DNA of 37,200 bases from DASZGL01 sp035938875 (lineage in GTDB: Bacteria; Chloroflexota; Dormibacteria; Aeolococcales; Aeolococcaceae): assembly GCA_035938875.1 (NCBI GenBank), contig DASZGL010000039.1, positions 1 through 37,200 of the forward strand, read 5' to 3'. A model generated the notes under the pieces. It did no database searches and was not told where the DNA came from. It saw only the letters and a program-made list of their open reading frames with translations. This document shows, one piece after another, positions 21,764 through 30,118 of this stretch (its first letter is position 1; the number at the start of each line of letters is the position of its first letter). Made by a program: the position numbers and the translations under genes.

Positions 21764-24700
21764 TCAGTCCAGCTCGGTGGCCGCGTTGTCGCTCCGAACG
21801 CGCCACCGCGACGGGGAGAGGCGCAGGTAGAGCGCGGGAAGAATGAAAAGCGTGTACAAGGTCGACGTCACCAAGCCGCCGATCACCACCGGCGCCATCG
21901 GGTGCAGCACCTCGGTGCCGGCGGCGTTGCCCAGCCACAGCAACGGGATCATCACGGCGGCGACCGCTGCATTGGCGAGCAATACCGAGCCGAGGCGCTT
22001 GCGCGCGCCCAGCAGGACGACACCCGGATCGCGGGCGACGTGGCCAATTGACTCGAGGTTCTGGTAGGACCGCACCAGCAGCGTCGCGTTGCGCGCGGCA
22101 AGCCCGATCACGGCGAAGAAGCCAATCAGCGCCCCCAGCGACATGGTGCCACCGGCGATGTAGGCGCCGACCACACCGCCGACACCGGCGAGTGGCAGGG
22201 TGACAAGCACGAGCGCGGCGACCCGCCAGCTGCTGAACGCCGCCTGGAGCAGCAGGAAGGCGCCGAGCAACGCGGCGATGGCAAGCCCGATGGTGCGCCG
22301 ATTCTGGTCCTGTTGCGCCGTCACATCGCTGAGCACCTCGGCGCGGTACTCGAGAGGCATGCTCACGTTGCGCACCCGGTTGCGCACGTCGTCGAGCACA
22401 GCACCTATGTCTCGGCCCTGGACGTCGGCGGTGATGTCGAGGCTGCGAAAGGTGGCGTCGTGGGTGATCGCCGTCGGGTACGGCGCGACGCGGACGTTGG
22501 CGACGTCGCCGAGTCTGACCTGGCCGCCGGTCGGCGCGTCGATGAGCAGATCGCTGACGGTTGCCGGGGCGCTGCGCGTCCCCGGCGTTCCCCAGACGAC
22601 CACGTCGAAAATCTTCTGCTCCTGGTAGATGCTACCCACAGGAAGACCGGAGAAGAAGGTCGCAGCTGCGCGGCGGATGTCACCCGGCTTGAGGCCGTAG
22701 CGCTTCGCCGTGTCGAGGTTGACCTCCACCTCGAGCGTTGGCTGCTCGGCGAGGTTCTGCACCGTTGGCTGGACCACGCCGTCGACGCTCGCGACGAGGT
22801 TGCGCAGCTGCTGCGCCGCGGTGCGCATGACAGCGAGGTCGATGCCATAGACGCGCACCACCAGAGGCTTGGCGCTGCCGGTCTTGATGGCGTTGACCTG
22901 GTCTTCCGGGTAGGTGAGCACGTCGCTTCGCAGGCCTGGGTAGAGGCTCATCACATGCGCGATCTGGTTCACGGTGCTGCCGAACGGCGCGGAATCGGTG
23001 AGGCTGACCCAGAGCTGGCCCGAGTTGACGTTGACCGTCTGGTCCGAGGTGATCGCCCGGCCGATGTGGGCGCCGACGTCGCGGACTCCTGGCAGGCTCC
23101 GTAGCTCCTGCGCCGCCCTCGTGGTGACGCGATCCATCTCCGGCAGGGAAGTGCCTGGCGTCGCTTCCCAGTTGACGAGGACGTTGCGGTCCTGCGGGGT
23201 GGGCAGCACCTTGGCCCCGCTGAGCTGTGGGGCCACCGCGCCGGTGATGGCCAGCAGAGCCAGCACCGACGCGAACGCCCAGCGCGGGCGGCGCAGGAAC
23301 GAGACCGCCGCACGGTCGTACAGGTGGCGCGCCACGGCGGCCAACGGGCTGGTGCGCGGCGACAGCGACTCCCCGCGAAGAAGCAGGAAGGCGAGCACCG
23401 GCGCGACGATGAGCGCCACCACGAAGGAAGCCGCGATGGCGACGCTGTACGAGAGTATGGCGGGCTGGGCGAATGCGCCGGGTACACCGTCGAGGAACAG
23501 CAGCGGCAGCGGGGCAAGCAGCAGCGCCAGGGTCACGTAGCCAAGCGGGCCACGTACCGCCGCCGACACATCGGCAACGATGCTGGCGGTGGTGGTGGAC
23601 GTGTCCCCCGAGAGCCGGTGCTCGTGCAGCCGCCGGCGCATGTTGCCGACGCCTGCGACGGCGTCGTCGATGACCACGGCCAGCGCGACCGTCATGCCCG
23701 CGACAACCATCACGTTGAAGCTGGCGCCGCGCAGGTAGAGCACGTAGGTGGCAATCAGCAACGACAGCAGGATGGTGCCGGCACTGACCAGAACCAGCCG
23801 CCACGACCACAGCACCAGCACCAGCAGTAGCAGCAGAGCGGCTCCGGCGGCGATGCCCCAGACCGTCAAGCTGTGGATCGTGGCGTCGACGAGGTTCTGG
23901 GCGCGGTAGACGTTGGTATCGATCTGGATGCCCGACAGGCCGGGCCGCAGCTGGTCGATGGCGTCCTCGACCGCACGCGTGACGTCGTGCGGGTTGGCGT
24001 CGGGGAAGCGCTGCACCACGAGCATCAGTCCGGGTCCGCCCGAGATCACGGCGTCGCCGATCAGCGGCTGGTGGCCCTCGACCACGTCGGAGACGTCGCT
24101 GAGGCGCAGGGTGCCGCCGGTGCCTTCGACGGTCACCGACGAGAGTCCCTGGGCGGTGGTGAACGGCAGCACGTGCTGTATCTCGAAGCGCTGCGTCGAG
24201 GTGTCGATGAAACCGCCGGTGCCCGGCGTCGACGCCTGTACGAAGGTCAGCGGCGAGACCCACAGCGCGTTGCCGGTCGTGGTGATCACCTGGTCCAAGG
24301 TGACCCCGTGCTGGCTTAGTCGTACCGGGTCGACCTGCACCTGCAGCTGGCGGTCACGCTGTCCCCAGATGGCGACGTTGGCCACTCCGGGCAGGCCCAT
24401 CAGCTTGGGCTTGATCTTCCAGCGTGCCAGGATCGACATGTCGACCAGCGACAGGTCCTTGGCGGTAAGCCCGATCATCATGACCCGGCTCGTCGACGAC
24501 AGCGGCTGGATCATCACCGGGGGGTTGCCGAAGTTGGGCACGCCGCGCGTGGTCGAGAGATTCTCGAGCACCAGCTGGCGAGCCTTCTCCAGGTCCGTGC
24601 CCCGCTTGAAGATCAGGTCGATGGAGGAGAGGCCAGGCAGCGACTCGGAGCGGATCTGGTCGAGCCACGCCACCCCGTTGAGCAGGTCTCGCTCCAGCGG

Positions 24701-24901
24701 GACGGTGATCAGCTGCTCGACCTCGGCGGCGGAGAGGCCCAGCGACTCCGTTCTTACCTGGACCTGCGGCGGCGCGAACTCGGGATAGGGCTCAACCGAG
24801 GCGTCGCGCAGCTGGACGGCGCCGACCGCCGTCACCACGACCACCGCGCCCAAGACCAGCACGCGGAACTTCAGGCAGACGTCGACGATGTGACGGATCA
24901 C
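21764..24901 (-). CDS. RND efflux pump, HME-like, pump 2 (divergent proton-relay segment)
   Basis: This is a 1045-residue RND pump related to pump 1 but clearly diverged. EPYPEFAPPQVQVRTES follows TM1, porter domains contain GVANVAIWGQRDRQLQVQVD, and TM segments are at about 345-510 and at the C-terminus (LHPMAPVVIGGLVTSTLY). TM4 reads TVALAVVIDDAVAGVGNMRRRL: the Asp pair (412, 413) is kept, but the usual Glu of the VEN motif is Gly419. TM10 is GLAARNATLLV, again with Arg at the AcrB Lys position. Two pumps in one operon suggest a heteromeric trimer or two specificities. GTG 24901 has GGGGAG six bases upstream. It is the first gene of the operon and has its own promoter at 25027-25055 with a leader of about 120 bases. 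The substrate is unknown. Confidence 0.92.
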   Translation of the reverse strand: MIRHIVDVCLKFRVLVLGAVVVVTAVGAVQLRDASVEPYPEFAPPQVQVRTESLGLSAAEVEQLITVPLERDLLNGVAWLDQIRSESLPGLSSIDLIFKRGTDLEKARQLVLENLSTTRGVPNFGNPPVMIQPLSSTSRVMMIGLTAKDLSLVDMSILARWKIKPKLMGLPGVANVAIWGQRDRQLQVQVDPVRLSQHGVTLDQVITTTGNALWVSPLTFVQASTPGTGGFIDTSTQRFEIQHVLPFTTAQGLSSVTVEGTGGTLRLSDVSDVVEGHQPLIGDAVISGGPGLMLVVQRFPDANPHDVTRAVEDAIDQLRPGLSGIQIDTNVYRAQNLVDATIHSLTVWGIAAGAALLLLLVLVLWSWRLVLVSAGTILLSLLIATYVLYLRGASFNVMVVAGMTVALAVVIDDAVAGVGNMRRRLHEHRLSGDTSTTTASIVADVSAAVRGPLGYVTLALLLAPLPLLFLDGVPGAFAQPAILSYSVAIAASFVVALIVAPVLAFLLLRGESLSPRTSPLAAVARHLYDRAAVSFLRRPRWAFASVLALLAITGAVAPQLSGAKVLPTPQDRNVLVNWEATPGTSLPEMDRVTTRAAQELRSLPGVRDVGAHIGRAITSDQTVNVNSGQLWVSLTDSAPFGSTVNQIAHVMSLYPGLRSDVLTYPEDQVNAIKTGSAKPLVVRVYGIDLAVMRTAAQQLRNLVASVDGVVQPTVQNLAEQPTLEVEVNLDTAKRYGLKPGDIRRAAATFFSGLPVGSIYQEQKIFDVVVWGTPGTRSAPATVSDLLIDAPTGGQVRLGDVANVRVAPYPTAITHDATFRSLDITADVQGRDIGAVLDDVRNRVRNVSMPLEYRAEVLSDVTAQQDQNRRTIGLAIAALLGAFLLLQAAFSSWRVAALVLVTLPLAGVGGVVGAYIAGGTMSLGALIGFFAVIGLAARNATLLVRSYQNLESIGHVARDPGVVLLGARKRLGSVLLANAAVAAVMIPLLWLGNAAGTEVLHPMAPVVIGGLVTSTLYTLFILPALYLRLSPSRWRVRSDNAATELD

Positions 24902-24925
24902 AGCGCGCTCCCCGGAGCGGCGTGT

Positions 24926-24940
24926 CCACCAACGTGGTGG
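24926..24940. repeat. Short inverted repeat in the RND operon leader
   Basis: CCACC-AACGT-GGTGG is a 5-bp stem with a 5-base loop, 25-39 bases before the GTG of pump 2. A 10-bp palindrome GCTGGCCAGC lies at 24968-24977 in the same leader. Either could be an operator or a weak RNA hairpin. Confidence 0.35.
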
Positions 24941-25026
24941 CGCATACCCCCCGTCTCCCTCTGTCCAGCTGGCCAGCCGGATGCTAGCCCGCCCCGGACA
25001 CCCCTCTTGTCACTGCCGGTCTGGGG

Positions 25027-25055
25027 ATCATTGTCGAGTCAGGCTTGCATGTCAA
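25027..25055 (-). promoter_or_regulatory. Predicted sigma-70-type promoter of the RND operon
   Basis: On the minus strand a consensus -35 TTGACA (25050-25055), 17-base spacer and -10 AATGAT (25027-25032) predict transcription from about 25020. That leaves a leader of about 118 bases before GTG 24901. It is the closest match to a textbook promoter that I see in the window, and it separates the RND operon from the ABC operon just upstream on the same strand. Confidence 0.6.
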
Positions 25056-25089
25056 GGACGAGTTGTTGATGGCTCCCGTCCTGGTGCCG

Positions 25090-27813
25090 CTACTCCTCGC
25101 GCAACAGCTCGACCAGCGGCACCCGGCGCAGGATTTCGCCAGCCACCGTCGATGCCAGCACGGCGAGCACAAGGATGGCGCCGCCGAGCAACCCCAGCTC
25201 TGCCGGCGGCAGTGTGACCGAGCGCGGCGGGATGGTGAACACCGACTGCAGGATCTGTACCGACATCAGAGCCATCAGCAGGCCGACACCTGTGCCGACC
25301 AGCAGGGAGATCACTGCGGCCAGGCCCGCCTCACCCAGCACGAGGGTGCGCAAGGAGCGCCCACGCAGGCCGAGGGCTCGGAGGGTGACGTGCTCCTTGC
25401 GCCGCTGCAGGAGCAGGCCGAAAACGAAGATGCCCACGCCCAGTGCGCTCATCAGCACCGTGAAGGCGATCTCCAGGCGACCCAAGCCATCGAGGTTGAG
25501 CGCGGCCAGCGTCGACTGCTCGCGGTTGACTGCTGTGGTCGTCGAGTCGAGCAGCAGCGTCGTGCTCCTGCCAGGACCTGCCTTTATTGCACTCACCACC
25601 TCGGAGTTCGTGGCGTCGCTGCCGTCGGTGCGCAGCAGGTACACACTGGGCGTGGTCGAACCCGTCGCGGCTTGGAATGTGGCCAGGTTGCCGACCAGGT
25701 CGATGCCCTGCGGGAAACCCGGGAAGTTGGTGAACATGCCGATGGCGTGCAGCGTCAGCGGGACCGGCTGGCCCGCCTGCGACGGCACCTGGATGTGCAC
25801 GGTGTCGCCTGTCTGCACGTTGAACGTGCGGGCCAGCTCCTGGTCGATGAGCACCGCCTGGGGGTCCCTGTTCAGTCCGTCGATCGCCTGCTGTGGCGTG
25901 GTGTCCACGAAGAAGCCGGCTTCGAGGTGCGCCACCGACGGGAATGTTGCCGGGTCGACGCCTACCATCGAGCGCTTCTCGGTGCCCACGACCACCGAGC
26001 TGGATTGCGCGATCGCCGTGACCTGCTGGACACCGGGGACGACCAACCCGTTGGTGAAGGTGGCCGGAATCGTTGCCCCAAGACCGGGGGTGACCCTCAC
26101 ATCCCCGCCGACCACGAATCGAGCGTCGGCGAGCTGCTCCGCCTGGTAGGTGCTGACGAAGGTCATCAGACTGACTCCGAACGCCGCGGTGAGGCTGAGT
26201 GCGATGACACCGCTTGCCAGCGCCTGGGGCCGGCGCACCACGCTGAGCAGCACGGTGCGTCGCACCATGTGTCTGTCGAAGTCGGCGCCGCCGGTACGCG
26301 TGCGCATCCGCTCCAGCGCTGTGAGCAGGCCACGGACGATGATCAGCGTCCCGCCGACCCAGAAGAGCAGCGGCGCCAGCAGCACGTAGAAGGAGAGCGA
26401 CACGCTCTGGCCTTCGGCGGCCGGTGTGGGCTTGTAGCCGCCGGTGAGCCAGGTGACCAAGCCGACGATCGCCGCCATCGCCAGTAGCGCGCAGTCGATG
26501 CGGGCGCGCATCCAGAAGGGCGTAACGGCGAGGGCAACCTCGCGTCGCTCCTCGGCAACCTCGCGCATCAGCGCGCGGCGCGCGGGTACGTAGAGGGCGA
26601 CCGTGGTAGTGAGCACCGCACCGAGCAGTGCGATCGCGATGGAGATCACGTACGAGCTGGCGGGCGGTCGTGACGTCGCCGCGCCGCCCAGCCAGGAGAC
26701 GAACGCGTAACCGAGTCCAAGCCCCAGCGCCGAACCGATCACGGTGATCGCCGCAGTGTTGATGGCCAGCGCGCGCAGCAGCATCGCGGGGCGGATGCCT
26801 CGGGCTCGTAGCGTCGCCCGCTCACGCCGCTGCGCCTCAGCGAGCAGGCCGCCCGCGTAGCGCGACAGGTAGGCGGCGAGCAGAACCCCCGGCAGCCCCA
26901 GGAAGATGAAGAGAACCTTGGCGAGAACAGTGTCTTTACCGGCAGCAGTGAGCGCATCGGTGAGGTTGTCGATGACCGTGATCTGTCCGGGAGCCACGCG
27001 CTCGATGGTTCGACGCAGCCCCTGTGTCGTGACCTGTGCGCTCGTCGGGTCGCTCGACAGGCGCTGCCGTGAGATGGCGACGTCAACCTCTACCACCGGC
27101 GGAGTTTTCACGGCGGGGCTGCTGGACGCGGCGTCTGCGCGCAGTGCTGGGATGATGGTGCTGCTGAACGTGGCGGTGTCGACGATAATCACGTAGGGAG
27201 ATCCGCTCGCCTCGCCCTGGGTGTCGGGGCTGCGGCTGGTGAACAGCTGCGTTGCCTGGGACAGGTCGACGACGCCGGACACCGGCAGGCGTAGCGGGGT
27301 GCTGCTACCAGGAACGGCGAGCTCGACGCTGGCGCCCTGTGCTGCGGCGAGACGGTCGGCAGCGGGTCCGCTCAGCGCAGCCGATGCAGGGGCGATGCTT
27401 CCGCGGGTGACCTGGATCACGGGGAATGTGCCCAGAAAGTCGGTGTCGACGGCGGCGACGGTGACCGGCGAATCGACCACGTTGCCACCGCTGAGCAGAG
27501 AGCCGGCGGGAAGGTCGACGCTCATGAACGGCGCCGCGCCGCTGACGCCGGAGACGGCGCCGATGTCACGGCGGAGTGTGGCCAGATCGATTGGCTTCGG
27601 GCTGTTGGCGACCGGCGAACCCAGTGGCGCGGTCACCACAGCCTGCATGTCGATGGTCACGGGACTGATGGCTCGTGTCGTCATCTGCGCCGACGACGCG
27701 TCGACGAAGAACGCGATAGCCGACAGCAGCCCGACCGCCAGCGCAACGCCCGCCACCGACGCCAGCGTGCGCCGCGGGTTGCGCAGCAGGTCTCGCAGGA
27801 CGTAGGCGAGCAT
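25090..27813 (-). CDS. Double-FtsX (MacB-superfamily) ABC permease, 907 residues
   Basis: This is a large permease with two FtsX-type halves, about ten membrane segments. TM1 is at about 15-38, and the first external domain at about 40-300. Three spans (about 300-410) contain RRERATLRARGIRPAMLLRAL. A central pair and TM (about 440-560) come next, then a second external domain (VGGDVRVTPGLG ... GDTVHIQVPS) and a final three-span block with RRKEHVTLRALGLRGRSLRTL. The double R-R-x-E-x-x-T/L-R-A-L/R-G coupling-helix motif marks both halves as ATPase-contacting. This layout is known from YbbP/LolC-E-like permeases that move or extract membrane-embedded or lipid-like molecules rather than forming a channel. 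ATG 27813 follows the ATPase stop with no gap. It is served by two different ATPases upstream. The substrate is unknown. Confidence 0.9.
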   Translation of the reverse strand: MLAYVLRDLLRNPRRTLASVAGVALAVGLLSAIAFFVDASSAQMTTRAISPVTIDMQAVVTAPLGSPVANSPKPIDLATLRRDIGAVSGVSGAAPFMSVDLPAGSLLSGGNVVDSPVTVAAVDTDFLGTFPVIQVTRGSIAPASAALSGPAADRLAAAQGASVELAVPGSSTPLRLPVSGVVDLSQATQLFTSRSPDTQGEASGSPYVIIVDTATFSSTIIPALRADAASSSPAVKTPPVVEVDVAISRQRLSSDPTSAQVTTQGLRRTIERVAPGQITVIDNLTDALTAAGKDTVLAKVLFIFLGLPGVLLAAYLSRYAGGLLAEAQRRERATLRARGIRPAMLLRALAINTAAITVIGSALGLGLGYAFVSWLGGAATSRPPASSYVISIAIALLGAVLTTTVALYVPARRALMREVAEERREVALAVTPFWMRARIDCALLAMAAIVGLVTWLTGGYKPTPAAEGQSVSLSFYVLLAPLLFWVGGTLIIVRGLLTALERMRTRTGGADFDRHMVRRTVLLSVVRRPQALASGVIALSLTAAFGVSLMTFVSTYQAEQLADARFVVGGDVRVTPGLGATIPATFTNGLVVPGVQQVTAIAQSSSVVVGTEKRSMVGVDPATFPSVAHLEAGFFVDTTPQQAIDGLNRDPQAVLIDQELARTFNVQTGDTVHIQVPSQAGQPVPLTLHAIGMFTNFPGFPQGIDLVGNLATFQAATGSTTPSVYLLRTDGSDATNSEVVSAIKAGPGRSTTLLLDSTTTAVNREQSTLAALNLDGLGRLEIAFTVLMSALGVGIFVFGLLLQRRKEHVTLRALGLRGRSLRTLVLGEAGLAAVISLLVGTGVGLLMALMSVQILQSVFTIPPRSVTLPPAELGLLGGAILVLAVLASTVAGEILRRVPLVELLREE

Positions 27814-28530
27814 CTAGATGCGCACCACGGCGTCGCCGATGATGCGTCCGTCGCGTAGGTCGATGCGCTCGTCGAACTGCTCGGCGACGCGCGGATCATG
27901 GGTCACCACGATGGCGGTGGCACCGAGGCGGCGCACCTCGTCGAGCAGCGCACGCACCACCGCCGCCGAGGTGGCGGTGTCGAGTCCGCCGGTTGGCTCG
28001 TCGGCGAGCACCAGGCGCGGTTTTCCCACCAGGCTACGCGCGATGCCGACGCGCTGCTTCTGTCCGCCGGAGAGTTGATCGGGCAGCTTGTCCATGTGGC
28101 CGTCGAGCTCAAGTCGCCGCAGCAGCGCGCGGGACTCCTCGCATCCCTGTGGACCGACGCGGGCGAGACCTGCCTGCAGGGCGACGTTCTCGAGCGCGGT
28201 GAGGAAGGGCAGCAGGTCGTACGCCTGGAAGACGAAGCCCACATTGCTGCGCCGCCACGCCGCGCGTCGCTCGTCGTCGAGGCGTCCCAGGTCGGTCTCG
28301 AGCACGGTGACGGTCCCTTCGGTGGCGCGCTCCAGCGCACCGATGAGCGCGATCAGCGTCGACTTGCCACCACCGCTCGGGCCCATGATCGCCAGTGCAC
28401 GTCCCTGCGAGACCTGAAGGTCGACGCCGTCCACGGCGTGCACGTCGCCCGAAGGCGTGCGGTAGTAGCGTTTGACGCCGCGTACGTCGACTGCGAGCCG
28501 CTCGCCTCCTGCGGGTTGTGTTGCGGTCAA
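27814..28530 (-). CDS. LolD/MacB-type ABC ATPase (second of a pair)
   Basis: The product has 238 residues. All ATPase motifs are intact: Walker A GPSGGGKST, Q-loop VFQAYDLLPFLTALENV, signature LSGGQKQRVGIARS, Walker B/D-loop LVLADEPTGGLDT and switch His in VVTHD. The start is TTG 28530, overlapping the stop of the preceding ATPase (TTGA); no ATG or GTG is available before the first strand, so the rare start is accepted. Its TAG is immediately followed by the permease ATG. With the first ATPase (28527-29267) it could form a heterodimer under the double-FtsX permease. Confidence 0.9.
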   Translation of the reverse strand: MTATQPAGGERLAVDVRGVKRYYRTPSGDVHAVDGVDLQVSQGRALAIMGPSGGGKSTLIALIGALERATEGTVTVLETDLGRLDDERRAAWRRSNVGFVFQAYDLLPFLTALENVALQAGLARVGPQGCEESRALLRRLELDGHMDKLPDQLSGGQKQRVGIARSLVGKPRLVLADEPTGGLDTATSAAVVRALLDEVRRLGATAIVVTHDPRVAEQFDERIDLRDGRIIGDAVVRI

Positions 28531-29267
28531 CGGTTTTCGACCAGGCCGTCGACGATGGCCAGACGCCTATCAGCGCGGTCCGCCACCGCGGGGTTGTGGG
28601 TGACCAGCAGCATCGCCAGGCCGCGTTCGCGCTGAAAGCGTTGCAGCAGCGCCATCACCGCGTCGGAGGTGGCGCTGTCCAACTCGCCGGTGACCTCGTC
28701 GCCAAGCAGGATTCGGGGCTGGTTGGCTAGCGCCACAGCGATGGTGACGCGCTGCGCCTCGCCGCCGGAGAGCCGGCGCGGGTGGTCGTGCATGCGCGAA
28801 CCGAGTCCCAGCTCGGTGAGCAGCCCACGCGCGCGAGCACCGTTGTCACGCTGCTTGCCGTGGATGCGCATGGCGAGCTCCACGTTCTCCAGCGCGCTGA
28901 GGAATGGGATGAGGTTGCCCTTCTGGAACACGATGCCGACGGTGGCGGCTCGCAGCTGGGCGCGCCCGGCCTCGTCGAGCCGGGTGATGTCGTGACTGTC
29001 CATCAGCACCGAGCCCGCCGACGGCAGGATCAGGCCGCCGAGGATCGACAGCAGCGTGCTCTTACCGCTGCCCGAGGGCCCCACCAGGCTGACAAACTCG
29101 CCGCACCGCACGTCGAGGTCGGCGCCACGCAGCGCCACCGTCTCGGTGAAGCCTTCCTTGTAGATCTTGAACAGGCCGCGCGCCGACACCGCGTTGCTGC
29201 CGTCTCGTGCAGATTCCAGCGGCTGCTGCGACCCCTCGACGCGGTCGCCTGAGGCGACCTCCATCAC
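28527..29267 (-). CDS. LolD/MacB-type ABC ATPase (first of a pair)
   Basis: The product has 246 residues. The motifs are Walker A GPSGSGKST, Q-loop VFQKGNLIPFLSALENV, signature LSGGEAQRVTIAVA, Walker B LLGDEVTGELDS (the usual ADEPTGNLDS wording is altered but Asp-Glu are kept) and switch His in LLVTHNP. An extension of about 28 residues precedes the first strand (GLFKIYKEGFTETVAL). GTG 29267 overlaps the lipoprotein stop (GTGA); ATG 29264, the next codon, is an alternative. The unusual D-loop and Walker B context compared with the partner ATPase suggests that the two are specialised, not redundant. Confidence 0.9.
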   Translation of the reverse strand: MMEVASGDRVEGSQQPLESARDGSNAVSARGLFKIYKEGFTETVALRGADLDVRCGEFVSLVGPSGSGKSTLLSILGGLILPSAGSVLMDSHDITRLDEAGRAQLRAATVGIVFQKGNLIPFLSALENVELAMRIHGKQRDNGARARGLLTELGLGSRMHDHPRRLSGGEAQRVTIAVALANQPRILLGDEVTGELDSATSDAVMALLQRFQRERGLAMLLVTHNPAVADRADRRLAIVDGLVENR

Positions 29268-29890
29268 TGCCAGGCGAAGGTATTGGCGACGTCATCGGCG
29301 CCCTGCGGGTCGTACTGGTCGAGCACGATCGAGTAGGTGAGCACCGCCATCGTCGACGAGTTGCGGGGCACGTAATAACGCACGGTGACGAATGTCTGCG
29401 GCTTGCCCGTCACCGGATTGTTGGGGCCGGCGGCGGTCAAGACGGTCTTCACGCTTGACCTCGATGCGTTGAGATTGATGCCCTCGGGTCCGGACTTCAG
29501 CGAGAAGCCGGGCTTGGTGCGCAGCGAGCTCAAGTCGCCATTGGCGTAGCCGGTGGGGTTGCTCACCGAGCTATCGGTGCGCACAACGATCTCCAGGCTC
29601 TCCAACCCATGGCTGGCCTTTGCGGTGCCGTCGGTGCTTTCCGTCATGGCGCCGGGCGCGTCGACCTGGTAGTGGTAGCGCCCGCTGACGAAGCGGATCG
29701 CCGGGGCCTCGCCACCACCCGACTCGCCTGCTGTCTGCTCACCCTGCGTGGTATTGCCGGTAACCGCGCCAGCGCCCCCGCCACCGTTGGCTCCGGAGCC
29801 GCCCGACGTGGTCGGGGTGCCATTGCTGCAGGCGGTGAACAGGGCGGCGAGAACTGCTGCGCCGGCGAGCCCCAGGCCGCGCGTGGTCAT
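29264..29890 (-). CDS. Lipoprotein with a PsbP/Mog1-like domain
   Basis: This is a predicted lipoprotein of 208 residues. The signal peptide MTTRGLGLAGAAVLAALFTAC gives lipidated Cys21, followed by a Gly/Thr/Ser-rich linker (to about 62). A globular domain of about 145 residues follows (FVSGRYHYQVDAPGAM ... LEIVVRTD ... FVTVRYYVPRN ... AVLTYSIVLDQYDPQGADDVANTFAW). The strand pattern and the closing D....DDVANTF helix resemble the PsbP/Mog1/LpqN-like fold; this is a by-eye call. GTG 29929 would give 13 more residues, but a perfect 12-bp palindrome (29930-29941) lies against it where a ribosome site should be, so 29890 is preferred although its Shine-Dalgarno is weak. It is the first gene of the ABC operon and may bind or deliver the transported molecule. 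Confidence 0.8.
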   Translation of the reverse strand: MTTRGLGLAGAAVLAALFTACSNGTPTTSGGSGANGGGGAGAVTGNTTQGEQTAGESGGGEAPAIRFVSGRYHYQVDAPGAMTESTDGTAKASHGLESLEIVVRTDSSVSNPTGYANGDLSSLRTKPGFSLKSGPEGINLNASRSSVKTVLTAAGPNNPVTGKPQTFVTVRYYVPRNSSTMAVLTYSIVLDQYDPQGADDVANTFAWQ

Positions 29891-29929
29891 GTGCTCAGGC
29901 GTTCGGTGTAGTCGGAGGTGCAGGGTCAC

Positions 29930-29941
29930 GACTGGCCAGTC
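29930..29941. promoter_or_regulatory. 12-bp perfect palindrome upstream of the lipoprotein/ABC operon
   Basis: GACTGGCCAGTC is self-complementary and lies in the 228-bp divergent gap between the lipoprotein (29890, minus) and the PHP gene (30119, plus). It is a possible operator for a dimeric repressor. I see no clear -10/-35 pair beside it on the minus strand; a GTGACA with poor -10 is the best available. Confidence 0.35.
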
Positions 29942-30118
29942 TGCCCTCCGAAGCTGACGTGATCCTGATGCGCCTGGCGATTGTCACATCCGCCGGCACT
30001 GGGTGGATCAGCCGGCGCAGCGCACGTTCATCGAGGCGTTGACGGCGTGCCGCGCGTGGGGCCGGTGCAGCAGCTCCTAGCGCAACCACGCCGAGCACGC
30101 ATAACCTCCTGCCGACCC

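Noticed and set aside
18138..24901. Copper/silver export (CusA) or MmpL assignment for the RND pumps
   Set aside because: Positions of the CusA methionine relay are not Met by eye, and the length, N-terminal PEFAPP segment and C-terminal pattern are HME-like rather than MmpL.
25045..26487. 480-codon plus-strand frame opposite the double-FtsX permease
   Set aside because: Gln/Arg/His-rich translation typical of antisense reading; the minus strand encodes membrane segments and coupling motifs and joins its ATPase without a gap.
24969..29939. Shared 8-bp palindrome CTGGCCAG in the leaders of the RND operon and of the lipoprotein/ABC operon as a common operator
   Set aside because: The same 8-mer also occurs inside a coding region near 5795, and at this GC content about one copy per window is expected by chance.
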